Positions 34,734 through 42,794 are shown, numbered from the stretch's first letter. The stretch is DNA of 64,000 bases from Maricaulis sp048269565 (GCF_048269565.1 NZ_JBLXIK010000001.1:372001-436000); one strand, 5' to 3'. A program made the numbers and translations. The notes: generated by a model not told the origin, from the letters alone.

Positions 34734-35582
34734 TCAGTCCCAGTCAAGCCCGATGTCGAAATTCGGTGCCGAATGCGTCAGCGCGCCGACGGAAATGACA
34801 TCGACGCCGGTTTCGGCGATGGCGCGGACCGTGTCGAGATTGACGCCGCCGGAGGCTTCCAGCGTCACCTGGCCGCCAGCCTGCGCGACGGCGGCCCTGA
34901 GATCGTCGAGCGAGAAATTGTCGAGCAATACGCTCTCGGCCCCGGCCTCGATCGCTTCGGCGAGCTGATCCAGCCGGTCGACCTCGACGGCGGTGCGGGT
35001 CATGTGCCCGGCATGCTGGCGCGCAGCGCGGACGGCGGCGCCGACACTGCCGCAGACGGCGACGTGATTGTCCTTGATCAGGATGGCGTCATCGAGCCCG
35101 TAACGGTGCATGGCACCGCCGCCGGCCTGGACGGCCTGGAGTTCAAAGGCGCGCAGGCCCGGCGTCGTCTTGCGGGTGTGGGCGATGCGGGCCCTGGTGC
35201 CGGAAACCGCATCGACATAGCGGCGCGTGAAGCTCGCGATACCGCTCATCCGGCCCATGAAATTGAGCGCGATGCGTTCCGCTGCCAGCAGGGCGCGGGC
35301 CTGGCCATTGACCGTGGCGATGATGTCGCCGGGACTGACCGCATCGCCATCGGAGAGATGGCATTTGATCATGGCGTCGGGATCCATCTGCCAGACCGCC
35401 TCGATCGCCGGCTGCAGACCGCACAACACGCCGGTATCGCGGGCCTTGAAATAGAATTTCGCCTCTTCGCCGGCCGGGATACAGGCCAGCGAGGTGAGGT
35501 CGCCGCGCCCGCCCTGGTCTTCGGCCAGCGCACGGGTGACGGCATCCTTGACGATGAAATCGGGCAGGGGCGAAACGGGCAT
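34734..35582 (-). CDS. nadC: Nicotinate-nucleotide pyrophosphorylase (carboxylating)
   Basis: A 282-residue quinolinate phosphoribosyltransferase that makes nicotinate mononucleotide from quinolinate and PRPP. RIAHTRKTTPGLRAFELQAV holds the substrate-binding R-K-T-T-P-G motif, GGGAMHRYGLDDAILIKDNH is the next signature, and VEVDRLDQLAEAIEAGAESV with VLLDNFS completes the barrel. It lies 8 bases after nadB and ends the nadA-nadB-nadC run. Confidence 0.96.
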   Translation of the reverse strand: MPVSPLPDFIVKDAVTRALAEDQGGRGDLTSLACIPAGEEAKFYFKARDTGVLCGLQPAIEAVWQMDPDAMIKCHLSDGDAVSPGDIIATVNGQARALLAAERIALNFMGRMSGIASFTRRYVDAVSGTRARIAHTRKTTPGLRAFELQAVQAGGGAMHRYGLDDAILIKDNHVAVCGSVGAAVRAARQHAGHMTRTAVEVDRLDQLAEAIEAGAESVLLDNFSLDDLRAAVAQAGGQVTLEASGGVNLDTVRAIAETGVDVISVGALTHSAPNFDIGLDWD

Positions 35583-35590
35583 GAGTGGTC

Positions 35591-37135
35591 CTATTCGGCG
35601 GGGGCAGTGTGGGCCAGGGCGCGCGGGTTTGTGCCCGCCAGATCGGCCAGCGACAAGCGCGTGTGCTGCGCGACCGCATCGGCCTGCGGGAAGTCGGTGC
35701 GGAAATGCCCGCCGCGGCTTTCCGTGCGCGCAATGGCGCCGGCGGTGATGAAGCGTGCCGCGATCAGCGCATCGGCCTCGCCATGGCGTTCAATCATGTC
35801 CGCGATCATATCGCTGAGCTCGTCCAGCCCGGCGCCCGAACGCTCGACCCCGCAATAGCGGCTCATCGCCTGGCGCAGCCGGGTGAGGGCGAGCGGCGGC
35901 AGGGCGGGAGGCAGGTGTCCTCCCTGGCTTGCAGGGGAGGTGGCCCGCGCAGCGGGACGGAGGGGCGCTTCGCTCAACACCTTCGCGACTCGGGCCGCGC
36001 TCACCAGCCCTTCGGCCAGCGAATTGGAGGCCAGACGGTTGGCACCGTGCAGCCCCGTCGAGGCGCATTCGCCAATCGCCCACAGGCCGGGAATGGAGGT
36101 TTGTCCATCAATATCCGTCGCCACACCGCCCATGTGATAATGCGCCGTCGGGGCGACCGGGATGGGTTCGATGCGCGGATCGATGCCGGCGCTCATACAG
36201 GCGGCGAAAACGGCAGGGAAACGGACAGGGAAGGCATCACCAATGGCAGAGCTGCAGTCGAGCAACGCATGTCTACCGGCAAGGTTATGACGATGCACCG
36301 CACGGGCGACGACATCGCGCGGTGCCAGCTCGGCATCCCTATGAATCGCTTTCATAAACCGGTGTCCGGAGCGGTCGACCAGGGTCGCGCCCTCACCGCG
36401 CAGGGCCTCGGTGCACAAGGGCGCCGGATCGAGCCCGGCATTCAGGGCGGTTGGGTGAAACTGAATGAATTCAGGGTCCTGGATGGTCGCACCCAACCGC
36501 GCCGCCATCGCCATCGCCTGGCCCTGGGCCCCGGCCGGCGTTGTCGTCAGGGCAAACAGGCCGCCAGCCCCGCCCATGGCGAGAATGGTGTCGGCGGCCA
36601 GCACTTCGTGAATCTCACCGTCCGGCGAGCGCGCCATCGCCCCGGCGCAACCGCCCCTATCCCCGGGGATCAACGCCGCCGCAGACCAGCCATCGTGGAT
36701 CTCGACATGCCCGGCCGCACGCACGGCCGCGATCAGCGTTTGCATGATTGCCGCACCGGCGCCATCGCCGGTCACCCGGGCAACGCGGTGACGCGAATGG
36801 GCGGCTTCGCGGGAGAGCGACCAGGCATCACCCTCGCGCTCGAAGGGCGCACCGAGTGCTGCCAGCTCGCGCACTTGCTGTGCCGCACCTCTGGCCAGCG
36901 CATGGGCAGCACCGGCATCAACCAGACCGGCACCGGCCTCGATCGTGTCGCGCGCATGCAGGCCCGGACTGTCATCCTCCGCCAGCGCGGCAGAGACACC
37001 GCCCTGAGCCCAGCTGGAGGCCGCGCCTTCACCCAGGGGCGAGCCGGTCAGCAGCACGACCTTGCGAGGCGCCAGCTTCAGCGCCGCCCAGAGGCCGGCA
37101 ATGCCGGCACCGATGATGAGGACAGGACGGGTCAT
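35591..37135 (-). CDS. nadB: L-aspartate oxidase
   Basis: A 514-residue FAD enzyme that oxidises L-aspartate to iminoaspartate for quinolinate synthesis. PVLIIGAGIAGLWAALKLAP is the FAD loop. GAASSWAQGGVSAAL, IQDPEFIQFHPTALNAG and TAHYHMGGVATDIDGQTS are family motifs, and NRLASNSLAEGLV is the capping signature. Residues ~388-410 hold a Pro/Ala/Arg-rich insert encoded by a palindromic repeat (35905-35967), which homologues I know lack. The start overlaps the stop of the upstream gene by ATGA, so the two are translationally coupled. Confidence 0.95.
   Translation of the reverse strand: MTRPVLIIGAGIAGLWAALKLAPRKVVLLTGSPLGEGAASSWAQGGVSAALAEDDSPGLHARDTIEAGAGLVDAGAAHALARGAAQQVRELAALGAPFEREGDAWSLSREAAHSRHRVARVTGDGAGAAIMQTLIAAVRAAGHVEIHDGWSAAALIPGDRGGCAGAMARSPDGEIHEVLAADTILAMGGAGGLFALTTTPAGAQGQAMAMAARLGATIQDPEFIQFHPTALNAGLDPAPLCTEALRGEGATLVDRSGHRFMKAIHRDAELAPRDVVARAVHRHNLAGRHALLDCSSAIGDAFPVRFPAVFAACMSAGIDPRIEPIPVAPTAHYHMGGVATDIDGQTSIPGLWAIGECASTGLHGANRLASNSLAEGLVSAARVAKVLSEAPLRPAARATSPASQGGHLPPALPPLALTRLRQAMSRYCGVERSGAGLDELSDMIADMIERHGEADALIAARFITAGAIARTESRGGHFRTDFPQADAVAQHTRLSLADLAGTNPRALAHTAPAE
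35905..35967. repeat. Palindromic repeat inside nadB
   Basis: Two stems lie side by side: CCTCCCT (35919-35925) with AGGGGAGG (35933-35940), and CCCGC (35944-35948) with GCGGG (35952-35956). The combination GGAGGTGGCCCGCG...GCGGGACGGAGGGG resembles interspersed repeats I know from alphaproteobacterial intergenic regions. Here it stays in frame and encodes an RPAARATSPASQGGHLPPA-type insert. Confidence 0.6.
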
Positions 37136-38190
37136 TCAGCGATGGTCCAGTCACCGTTTCTGCGGGTCAGCCGCAAACACATCACAGCATCAGTCAGCTC
37201 CCTGGCGTCGAACTCGAGGAGTGGCCATTCGTCTACGCAGTCAGCGGTCTGGCAGAAGCACGCGACGGCATCGTTCACCGGAAGCGATTCGCTGAAATAC
37301 GGGTCGGCGTACTCGCCGTGTTCGGAAATAGCGAAGAGGCGGGATGTGAGTCCGCTCGGAATCTGGTGTCCGGATTGCTGCACGCCTCGCACCCAGCCGA
37401 CCTGCGCGCTTGTCCAATCGTCCGGATCGGACGCGGCCTCGGCAATGCGGTCTGCGTTGCGCCCCATCCAGGCCAGATAGTCCGCCTCGCTGGAAGCCAG
37501 TTTGTTGACGGCGGATTCGGCCACAGCACGAACGGCCTCGACGGTGTCCGGATCTGCCTCGGCCAGATCATTCAGGTCGCCAAATGCAGCGCGATTGGTC
37601 TCACCCCGCAAGCGTTCCGGACGCTCTGACTGGATCTCGACGATTCGTACATCGGCCAGCATCAACCCGTTCAATCGACCGTAGTGGCAGGGCCCGCCCA
37701 TATTTAGGAGAATAACACCGTCGGTCTCTGCGGCTTGGCTGTCGATGTCGGCCATGCGGCACAGGTCGTAATAAAGCCCAACTACTTCGACCGGGCGCTG
37801 CTGCAGCGAATGTCGCTCCGGTTCTGGCGCGGCGAAGGATTCGATCCAGATTCCGCCATAGCGATCTGCATAGGTCGCCAGGCCGCCCGGGTGGAGGCGC
37901 CCGCGATAATGCCAGTAGTTGACCACACGGAACTGGCCTGCCGTGCGGACCCAGCGGCATTCATAGGCGGAAGTCTCATTCCAGTCGGCAACACCCTCCG
38001 CATCCTCGGCGAGGGCCTCCGGGCTGACCGGAATTGCGGCCTCAGGTGTTGACCCGGGGCCGTCATTTGGCGGCATGCAGGTTCCGGAATTCGGCATTGT
38101 GAATATGACGTTTTCGTTCTGCGCCTGCGCAGAGGTCGGCACGAAGACGAGCACGGCCAGCATTGCGATGAGGGAAGCAGGGCGGGTCAT
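37132..38190 (-). CDS. Unknown exported protein embedded in the nad operon
   Basis: A 352-residue protein with a Sec signal (ASLIAMLAVLVFVPTSAQAQ). The mature part has about nine Cys, including CMPPNDGPG, YECRWVRT, DLCRMADID, GPCHYG and CFCQTADCVD, which implies several disulfides in the periplasm. I recognise no enzyme motif. Gene spacing ties it to its neighbours: it starts 3 bases after the nadA stop and overlaps nadB by ATGA. Base composition is lower in GC than nadA and nadB. It is not part of any NAD pathway I know. Confidence 0.82.
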   Translation of the reverse strand: MTRPASLIAMLAVLVFVPTSAQAQNENVIFTMPNSGTCMPPNDGPGSTPEAAIPVSPEALAEDAEGVADWNETSAYECRWVRTAGQFRVVNYWHYRGRLHPGGLATYADRYGGIWIESFAAPEPERHSLQQRPVEVVGLYYDLCRMADIDSQAAETDGVILLNMGGPCHYGRLNGLMLADVRIVEIQSERPERLRGETNRAAFGDLNDLAEADPDTVEAVRAVAESAVNKLASSEADYLAWMGRNADRIAEAASDPDDWTSAQVGWVRGVQQSGHQIPSGLTSRLFAISEHGEYADPYFSESLPVNDAVACFCQTADCVDEWPLLEFDARELTDAVMCLRLTRRNGDWTIAE

Positions 38191-38193
38191 GAT

Positions 38194-39345
38194 CTAGACC
38201 GAGACAATCTCGACGAATTTTTCCTGCTTCGCCGGGTCGAAATGCGCCGGGGTTTTTGGCGCTGGCAGATCGAGCATGGCCTGGACCGAGGCGCGGGCGC
38301 GGATGGCGATCTCCTCGTCGACGATCACCTCATGCTGCTCCAGACGCAGGGCGTCATAGATGTTTTCCAGCGTGATCCGCTTCATGTGCGGGCAGAGATT
38401 GCACGGGCGGATGAATTCGATCTCGGGCACGTCGATGGCGACATTGTCGGACATCGAGCATTCGGTGAGGAGGACGGCCTGTCTGGCGCCGCTCTTCCTG
38501 GCCCAGTCGGCCATCGCTGCGGTCGAGCCGGCGAAATCGGCGGCCTGGACGACTTCCAGCGGGCTTTCCGGATGGGTGATGATGACGATGCCGGGATGGG
38601 CGTCGCGCAGGTCCTGCACGTCCTCGGCGGTGAATTTCTCATGCACTTCGCAAGAGCCCTTCCAGGTGAGGATGCGGATATCGGTCTGGGCCGCGACATT
38701 CTTCGCCAGATATTCGTCGGGCAGCAGGATCACCGTGTCGGAGCCGAGGCTCTCGACCACCTGGACGGCATTCGAGGAGGTGCAGCAGATATCGCACTCG
38801 GCCTTCACCTCGGCGGAGGTGTTGACATAGGTGACGATCGGCACGCCCGGATAGGCGGCGCGGATCCGGCGCACATCCTCACCGGTGATTGAGGCGGCGA
38901 GCGAACAGCCGGCGCGGGTATCGGGGATGAGGACCTTCTTGTTGGGCGCCATGATCTTGGCGGTCTCGGCCATGAAATGCACACCGGCCTGGACGATGAT
39001 CTCGGCATCGCTGGTCGCGGCCATGCGCGCCAGCGCCAGGCTGTCGCCCATCAGATCGCCGACGCAATGGAAGATGTCGGCGGTCATGTAGTTATGGGCG
39101 AGGATGACGGCATTCTTCTCTTTTTTCAGCTGGTTGATCGCATGGATCAGCGGTGCCTTGGCCGGCCATTCCAGCGGCGAGATGAAGTCCTTCACCTTCT
39201 CGTAGAGATGATCCGTCGCCGCCTTGACCTCATCGGTATAGGGCAGGGCAGGGCGATCACTGATCGCCGGGCTGAAACCGTCATCGCCGGTCTGGCGGCG
39301 GCTGTCCTGGCGTTCGCGGTTTTGGGTGAAATCAAGAATTTCCAT
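38194..39345 (-). CDS. nadA: Quinolinate synthase
   Basis: A 383-residue [4Fe-4S] enzyme that joins iminoaspartate and dihydroxyacetone phosphate. AVILAHNYMTADIFHCVGDL is the opening motif; GVHFMAETAKIMAPNKKVLI, VTYVNTSAEVKAECDICCTS, TWKGSCEVHEKF and FIRPCNLCPHMKRITLENI carry the three cluster Cys positions and substrate loops. I use the ATG at 39345; a GTG two codons upstream is also open. Three TGCTC-N5-GAGCA palindromes lie upstream and suggest NAD-responsive control by the nearby NadQ-like protein. Confidence 0.96.
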   Translation of the reverse strand: MEILDFTQNRERQDSRRQTGDDGFSPAISDRPALPYTDEVKAATDHLYEKVKDFISPLEWPAKAPLIHAINQLKKEKNAVILAHNYMTADIFHCVGDLMGDSLALARMAATSDAEIIVQAGVHFMAETAKIMAPNKKVLIPDTRAGCSLAASITGEDVRRIRAAYPGVPIVTYVNTSAEVKAECDICCTSSNAVQVVESLGSDTVILLPDEYLAKNVAAQTDIRILTWKGSCEVHEKFTAEDVQDLRDAHPGIVIITHPESPLEVVQAADFAGSTAAMADWARKSGARQAVLLTECSMSDNVAIDVPEIEFIRPCNLCPHMKRITLENIYDALRLEQHEVIVDEEIAIRARASVQAMLDLPAPKTPAHFDPAKQEKFVEIVSV

Positions 39346-39358
39346 CGTCACTCACTTT

Positions 39359-39373
39359 TGCTCGAATTGAGCA
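39359..39373. promoter_or_regulatory. Candidate NadQ operator 1 upstream of nadA
   Basis: Perfect palindrome TGCTCGAATTGAGCA, 14 bases before the nadA start codon. It is the first of three related sites and would block elongation or a leader-proximal promoter. The link to NadQ is an inference from gene proximity. Confidence 0.65.
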
Positions 39374-39421
39374 TTTTATAGGCCTGAAAAAGGGTGGTTC
39401 CGGCTTGCTGAAACCGCCTTT

Positions 39422-39436
39422 TGCTCGAAATGAGCC
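39422..39436. promoter_or_regulatory. Candidate NadQ operator 2 upstream of nadA
   Basis: TGCTCGAAATGAGCC matches TGCTC-N5-GAGCA except for its last base. On the leftward strand it directly follows TATAGATAG (39437-39445), a possible -10 element, so a bound protein would cover the promoter. Confidence 0.6.
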
Positions 39437-39455
39437 TATCTATAGGGCCTTTATA

Positions 39456-39470
39456 TGCTCACGCTGAGCA
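39456..39470. promoter_or_regulatory. Candidate NadQ operator 3 upstream of nadA
   Basis: TGCTCACGCTGAGCA has perfect 6-base arms around CGC. It lies about 110 bases before nadA and 39 bases past the rebB-like stop codon. The three sites are spaced 63 and 34 bases apart (start to start). Confidence 0.65.
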
Positions 39471-39508
39471 CAAAGCAAGGGATTAGCGGTAGAGCGATGC
39501 GCGTGAAG

Positions 39509-39856
39509 CTAGTCCGGCTCGGCGGTCGTGGCGCCGAAAATTTCCCGGGTCGCTGCCTCGGTCGAGGCCGTGTCGACTGAGTAGAGCGAGGTGACGCCCT
39601 GGGTCGTCGCGGCCTGGGCGGTGAGGTTTGTCTCCTCCTGCGCGCCCGTCGCACTATGCGCCGCATTGGAGAGAGCCTGGCTGGTTGCCTGAAACAGATT
39701 GCCCTCGGAGAGCGCAGGGGCATCGCCCAGCGTTTCGACATTCGCCTGGGTGACGGCATCGGTGACTTGCGGATTGACCGGTTGCAGCGCCCAGGCCGGA
39801 GCGCTGGCCGCTGTCAGAAGCATGAAGCCTGATGCAATCAGATGTGACGCGCGCAT
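39509..39856 (-). CDS. RebB-family (R-body) protein with an N-terminal signal peptide
   Basis: A 115-residue protein. Residues ~25-105 have the RebB / killing-trait pattern: VTDAVTQANVETLGDAPALS, LFQATSQALSNAAHSATGAQ, and TAQAATTQGVTSLYSVDTAS. Known Reb proteins assemble into contractile R-bodies in the cytoplasm of Caedibacter and other proteobacteria. Here the first 23 residues (MRASHLIASGFMLLTAASAPAWA) look like a cleavable Sec signal, and GGGAGA six bases before that ATG supports this start. No other reb gene is seen. Export of a Reb homologue is unusual; the function is open. Confidence 0.78.
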   Translation of the reverse strand: MRASHLIASGFMLLTAASAPAWALQPVNPQVTDAVTQANVETLGDAPALSEGNLFQATSQALSNAAHSATGAQEETNLTAQAATTQGVTSLYSVDTASTEAATREIFGATTAEPD

Positions 39857-39943
39857 GGCGATCTCCCGGTTGGCAAGCGGTGATTATATTCGAGGAGGCT
39901 TGCGGGAGGATTAAGTGCGCTGCAATGCCGCCCGCGCGGCGCT

Positions 39944-40621
39944 CTAGAAGGGCGCCGGGCTGTGGAAGACCATGGGCGTACCGCCATCGGGATGGCGGAA
40001 CTCCAGCGTCTCGGCATGCAGGCAAAGCCGGCGGCTGGCGGCCAGCGCCTCCGCGGGGGCGTAGAGATTATCGCCCAGAATGGGGTGACCGAGAAAGGCC
40101 ATGTGGACGCGGAGCTGATGGGTGCGTCCGGTCAGCGGCGTCAGACGCAGGCGGGTGCGATCCGGCATTGCCTCCAGCACCTGCCAGTCGGTGATCGCCG
40201 CGCGGCCATCAACCGGGTCGACATGCTGTTTCGGCCGGTTGGGCCAGTCGGATTTCATCGGCTGGTCGATGCGGCCGCTATCGGGTGTCAGCTGTCCCTG
40301 CACCAGGGCGATATAGGTCTTGGTCGTCAGGCGCTTTTCAAACTGCTTGCCGATATGGGCATGGGCCCGCGTATTCAGCGCCAGCACGATCAGGCCGGAT
40401 GTGTCCATATCGAGCCGGTGGATCATCGTCGCCGTCGGGTAATGCTCCAGCACCCGCGCCTCGAGGCAATCGGCCAGCGCCGGCGTGTTCCCGGCGACGG
40501 TCAAAAGCCCGGCCGGCTTGTCGAGCACCAGGATATGCTCGTCGGCATGCACGATCGGCAGCGGGCCCGGTGGTGGCGGGCTGTAGGTGAAGGGGCGCGG
40601 GCTGGCGGGGGCGATGGCCAC
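39944..40621 (-). CDS. RluA-family pseudouridine synthase
   Basis: A 225-residue synthase without an S4 domain. ILVLDKPAGLLTVAGN opens the fold, MIHRLDMDTSGLIVLALNTR holds the catalytic Asp in H-R-L-D, and TGRTHQLRVHMAFLGHPILG is the second motif. It would isomerise uridine in rRNA or tRNA; the site is unknown. The start is a GTG at 40621, one base past the nadQ stop codon, which implies coupled translation. The longer upstream frame overlaps nadQ and is not likely. Confidence 0.88.
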   Translation of the reverse strand: MAIAPASPRPFTYSPPPPGPLPIVHADEHILVLDKPAGLLTVAGNTPALADCLEARVLEHYPTATMIHRLDMDTSGLIVLALNTRAHAHIGKQFEKRLTTKTYIALVQGQLTPDSGRIDQPMKSDWPNRPKQHVDPVDGRAAITDWQVLEAMPDRTRLRLTPLTGRTHQLRVHMAFLGHPILGDNLYAPAEALAASRRLCLHAETLEFRHPDGGTPMVFHSPAPF

Positions 40622-40622
40622 G

Positions 40623-41585
40623 CTAGAGCCGCGGCGTCGCGAGCCCGAGGGCGGGCAGGCCGGCCAGGGCTTCGCGGCGATAGCGGAAGAGTTCTGCCGG
40701 GCGGCCGCCGGTCTTGGCTTCCATCTGGCCGGTGCCCTCGACGAAGCCGGTGCGGTCGAGCGCGCGGCGGAAATTCTGCTTGTGCAGGCGATAGCCGACA
40801 ATGCCCTCGACCACCTGTTGCAGCGCCGAGAGGGTGAAGCGTTCCGGCATCAGTTCAAACACGACCGGGCGGTATTTGATCTTGCCGCGCAGGCGGCTGA
40901 TCGCGGTGGCGAGAATGCGGCGATGGTCCGAGGCCATCGCCTGGCCGAGCGCCGGCCCGGATGGCGGGCGGTCGATCTGGCCGTCGCGGGCCGCCTCATC
41001 GACAAGCCCGGCCTCATAGAGCAATTCGAAACGGTCGAGCACATGGCCCTCATACCAGCTGGCGCCCTTGAGGCCGAAGGCGTGATTGAGCCGGTCATGC
41101 CGGGCGGCGCGGCCGCCGGGGGCGCCGGCCTCGTCGGCCCAGGCGCGCAGACGCGGTACGATGTCGGCCTCGATCATCTCCGGTCGGCCAGCCCGCCAGT
41201 CCTCCCAGGGGAAGAATTTATACCAGCCGCGCCATTGCCCGCCTCCCTCGGGCGGCGGCGCCGCCACCGGCGTCAGGCCGAGATAGCCGATCGAGATGAT
41301 GCGCGAATCCTCCAGGCCCGACATCGCCGCCACCGGTGCCTCGCGGCCGCGATCACCGAAGGTGTAGAGCTGCTCGACATAACCCAGCTGGAAGCGCGCC
41401 TGCTCGTCGACCCAGCGGCGCAGGCCGATCTCGAAGGTACGGTGTTCCGCCGGATTGAACGGACCAAAGGGCAGGGCAACATCGCTGCCCGGATGCGGCA
41501 CGATCAGCACTTGCGGCTGTTCGGTATCGGCGGCGAGGATCACCGCATTGAGGCCGACGACGATGGATTGTCCGGCCGGCAGCAT
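40623..41585 (-). CDS. nadQ: NadQ-like transcriptional regulator of NAD synthesis (Nudix-like domain plus winged helix)
   Basis: A 320-residue protein. The N-terminal half is Nudix-like but has lost the catalytic box (FNPAEHRTFEIGLRRWVDEQ where a Nudix box would be); YVEQLYTFGDRGR and ISIGYLGLTPV match NrtR-type sensors. The C-terminal KIKYRPVVFELMPERFTLSA and HKQNFRRALDRTGFVEGT are the winged helix-turn-helix. From memory this is the COG4111 family of alphaproteobacteria, predicted to repress NAD genes. Its ATG overlaps the stop of the HD gene (TGATG). The likely targets are the sites before nadA. Confidence 0.85.
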   Translation of the reverse strand: MLPAGQSIVVGLNAVILAADTEQPQVLIVPHPGSDVALPFGPFNPAEHRTFEIGLRRWVDEQARFQLGYVEQLYTFGDRGREAPVAAMSGLEDSRIISIGYLGLTPVAAPPPEGGGQWRGWYKFFPWEDWRAGRPEMIEADIVPRLRAWADEAGAPGGRAARHDRLNHAFGLKGASWYEGHVLDRFELLYEAGLVDEAARDGQIDRPPSGPALGQAMASDHRRILATAISRLRGKIKYRPVVFELMPERFTLSALQQVVEGIVGYRLHKQNFRRALDRTGFVEGTGQMEAKTGGRPAELFRYRREALAGLPALGLATPRL

Positions 41586-42202
41586 CAGCGCGTCTCGAGC
41601 TGAGACAACACCGTCTCGAACCGGTCGAGAAAGAGGATCTGCGCCTGTTTGACGGGCAGGGGCTTGATGGCGATCTCCAGGTCTTGTGGCGGACGGCCAA
41701 AGAATTTCACGGATTCGGCGTGCGAGAAACCGGCAATCTGGGTCGCCTCGAAATAGGCGCAGATCACGTCGCAGCGCTTGATCTTGCGCTTGATCACTTT
41801 CGGCGTCTTCGGCGGCAGGCCAAAGCGCAGATGGATCGCCGCCTCGAGCCGGTCCTCGAAATCGCGGTAATTGACGCCGAGTGCGGCCTTGAACGGGCTG
41901 ATCATGTCGCCGATCACATATTCCGGACTGTCATGCAGCAGGGCGGCGAGGCGCCATTTGGCTTCGGTGCCGGGATAGAGATGGTCGAGAATGTCCAGCA
42001 CGACGACGGAATGCTCGGCGACGGAAAAGGCGTGGTCGCCCATCGTCTGCCCGTTCCAGCGCGCCACCCGGGCCAGGCCATGCGCGATATCCTCGATCTC
42101 GACATCGAAGGGCGAGGGCTCGAGCAGATCGAGCCGGCGCCCGGAAATCATGCGCTGCCAGGCGCGCGGCGCGTCTTTTTTCGATCTCGATGGTGCGGGC
42201 AT
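41585..42202 (-). CDS. HD-domain phosphohydrolase (YfbR-like)
   Basis: A 205-residue protein. HAFSVAEHSVVVLDILDHLY and RLAALLHDSPEYVIGDMISP give the metal-binding H...HD...D pattern of HD hydrolases such as the 5'-nucleotidase YfbR. The N-terminal MISGRRLDLLEPSPFDVEIE and GLARVARWNGQTMGDH are common in alphaproteobacterial members. A start at 42202 is used; a start at the inner ATG of MISGRR is possible. First gene of the HD-nadQ-rluA transcript. The natural nucleotide substrate is not known. Confidence 0.87.
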   Translation of the reverse strand: MPAPSRSKKDAPRAWQRMISGRRLDLLEPSPFDVEIEDIAHGLARVARWNGQTMGDHAFSVAEHSVVVLDILDHLYPGTEAKWRLAALLHDSPEYVIGDMISPFKAALGVNYRDFEDRLEAAIHLRFGLPPKTPKVIKRKIKRCDVICAYFEATQIAGFSHAESVKFFGRPPQDLEIAIKPLPVKQAQILFLDRFETVLSQLETR

Positions 42203-42382
42203 GGCGCGGGCCTCGTTTTTCGGCGGTTGGCGGAAATAGCAGACCGGCCAGGGCTTCGCCACTGCCCGCCGGCTTTCGTCCACAGTTGTCTGCGCCGCCA
42301 TGCCGCAGCACGAGCTCTGTTGCGCATTGCTACCCGTACCCATACAAATCGCAGGGACAAACAATAATCTTGGGAGAATTTG

Positions 42383-42757
42383 ATGTCGCTTACTCGTGTT
42401 GTCATGCGCCTTGGCCGCAATCCGGATGCCGGTTTCCCGGAGGGCGACGATCATCACGGCTATGTCGTCATCGCGCCGCTCGACAAGGACGGCAAGCTCG
42501 ATGTCGAGCTCTGGCGCGCCAACAAGGAAAAATGCACCGTCGATCGCTTCTCGCCTGACGATAGCGAAAAGGCCGATGGCTGGCTCTCCCACCGCGGGGC
42601 GCGCTGGTTCTTCCGCTATGACGAGGAAGAGGAAGGTCCGGACGAGCCGGTCTATCGCCTCGGCGAGCACATGATGCGGCTCGGCGACTATCTCACCATC
42701 CACGAAGCCGATGGCGATGATCTGACCTACAAGATTACCGAAGCAACGCCGCTTTAG
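42383..42757 (+). CDS. Conserved hypothetical protein
   Basis: A 124-residue, strongly acidic protein with no signal or membrane segment. GRNPDAGFPEGDDHHGYVVI and LDVELWRANKEKCTVDRFSP open it; DGWLSHRGARWFFRYDEEEE and GEHMMRLGDYLTIHEADGD close it. The regular strand pattern suggests a small beta barrel. GGGAGAA lies 4-5 bases before the ATG. I believe similar proteins occur in other alphaproteobacteria, without known function. It diverges from the HD hydrolase gene. Confidence 0.8.
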   Translation: MSLTRVVMRLGRNPDAGFPEGDDHHGYVVIAPLDKDGKLDVELWRANKEKCTVDRFSPDDSEKADGWLSHRGARWFFRYDEEEEGPDEPVYRLGEHMMRLGDYLTIHEADGDDLTYKITEATPL

Positions 42758-42794
42758 GTGGCGGGCTGCGCTGGATGCCGGGTGGGTGTGCGGT

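Noticed and set aside
35585..37480. 631-residue plus-strand frame opposite nadB
   Set aside because: The minus strand encodes a full L-aspartate oxidase; the antisense product has no recognisable domain.
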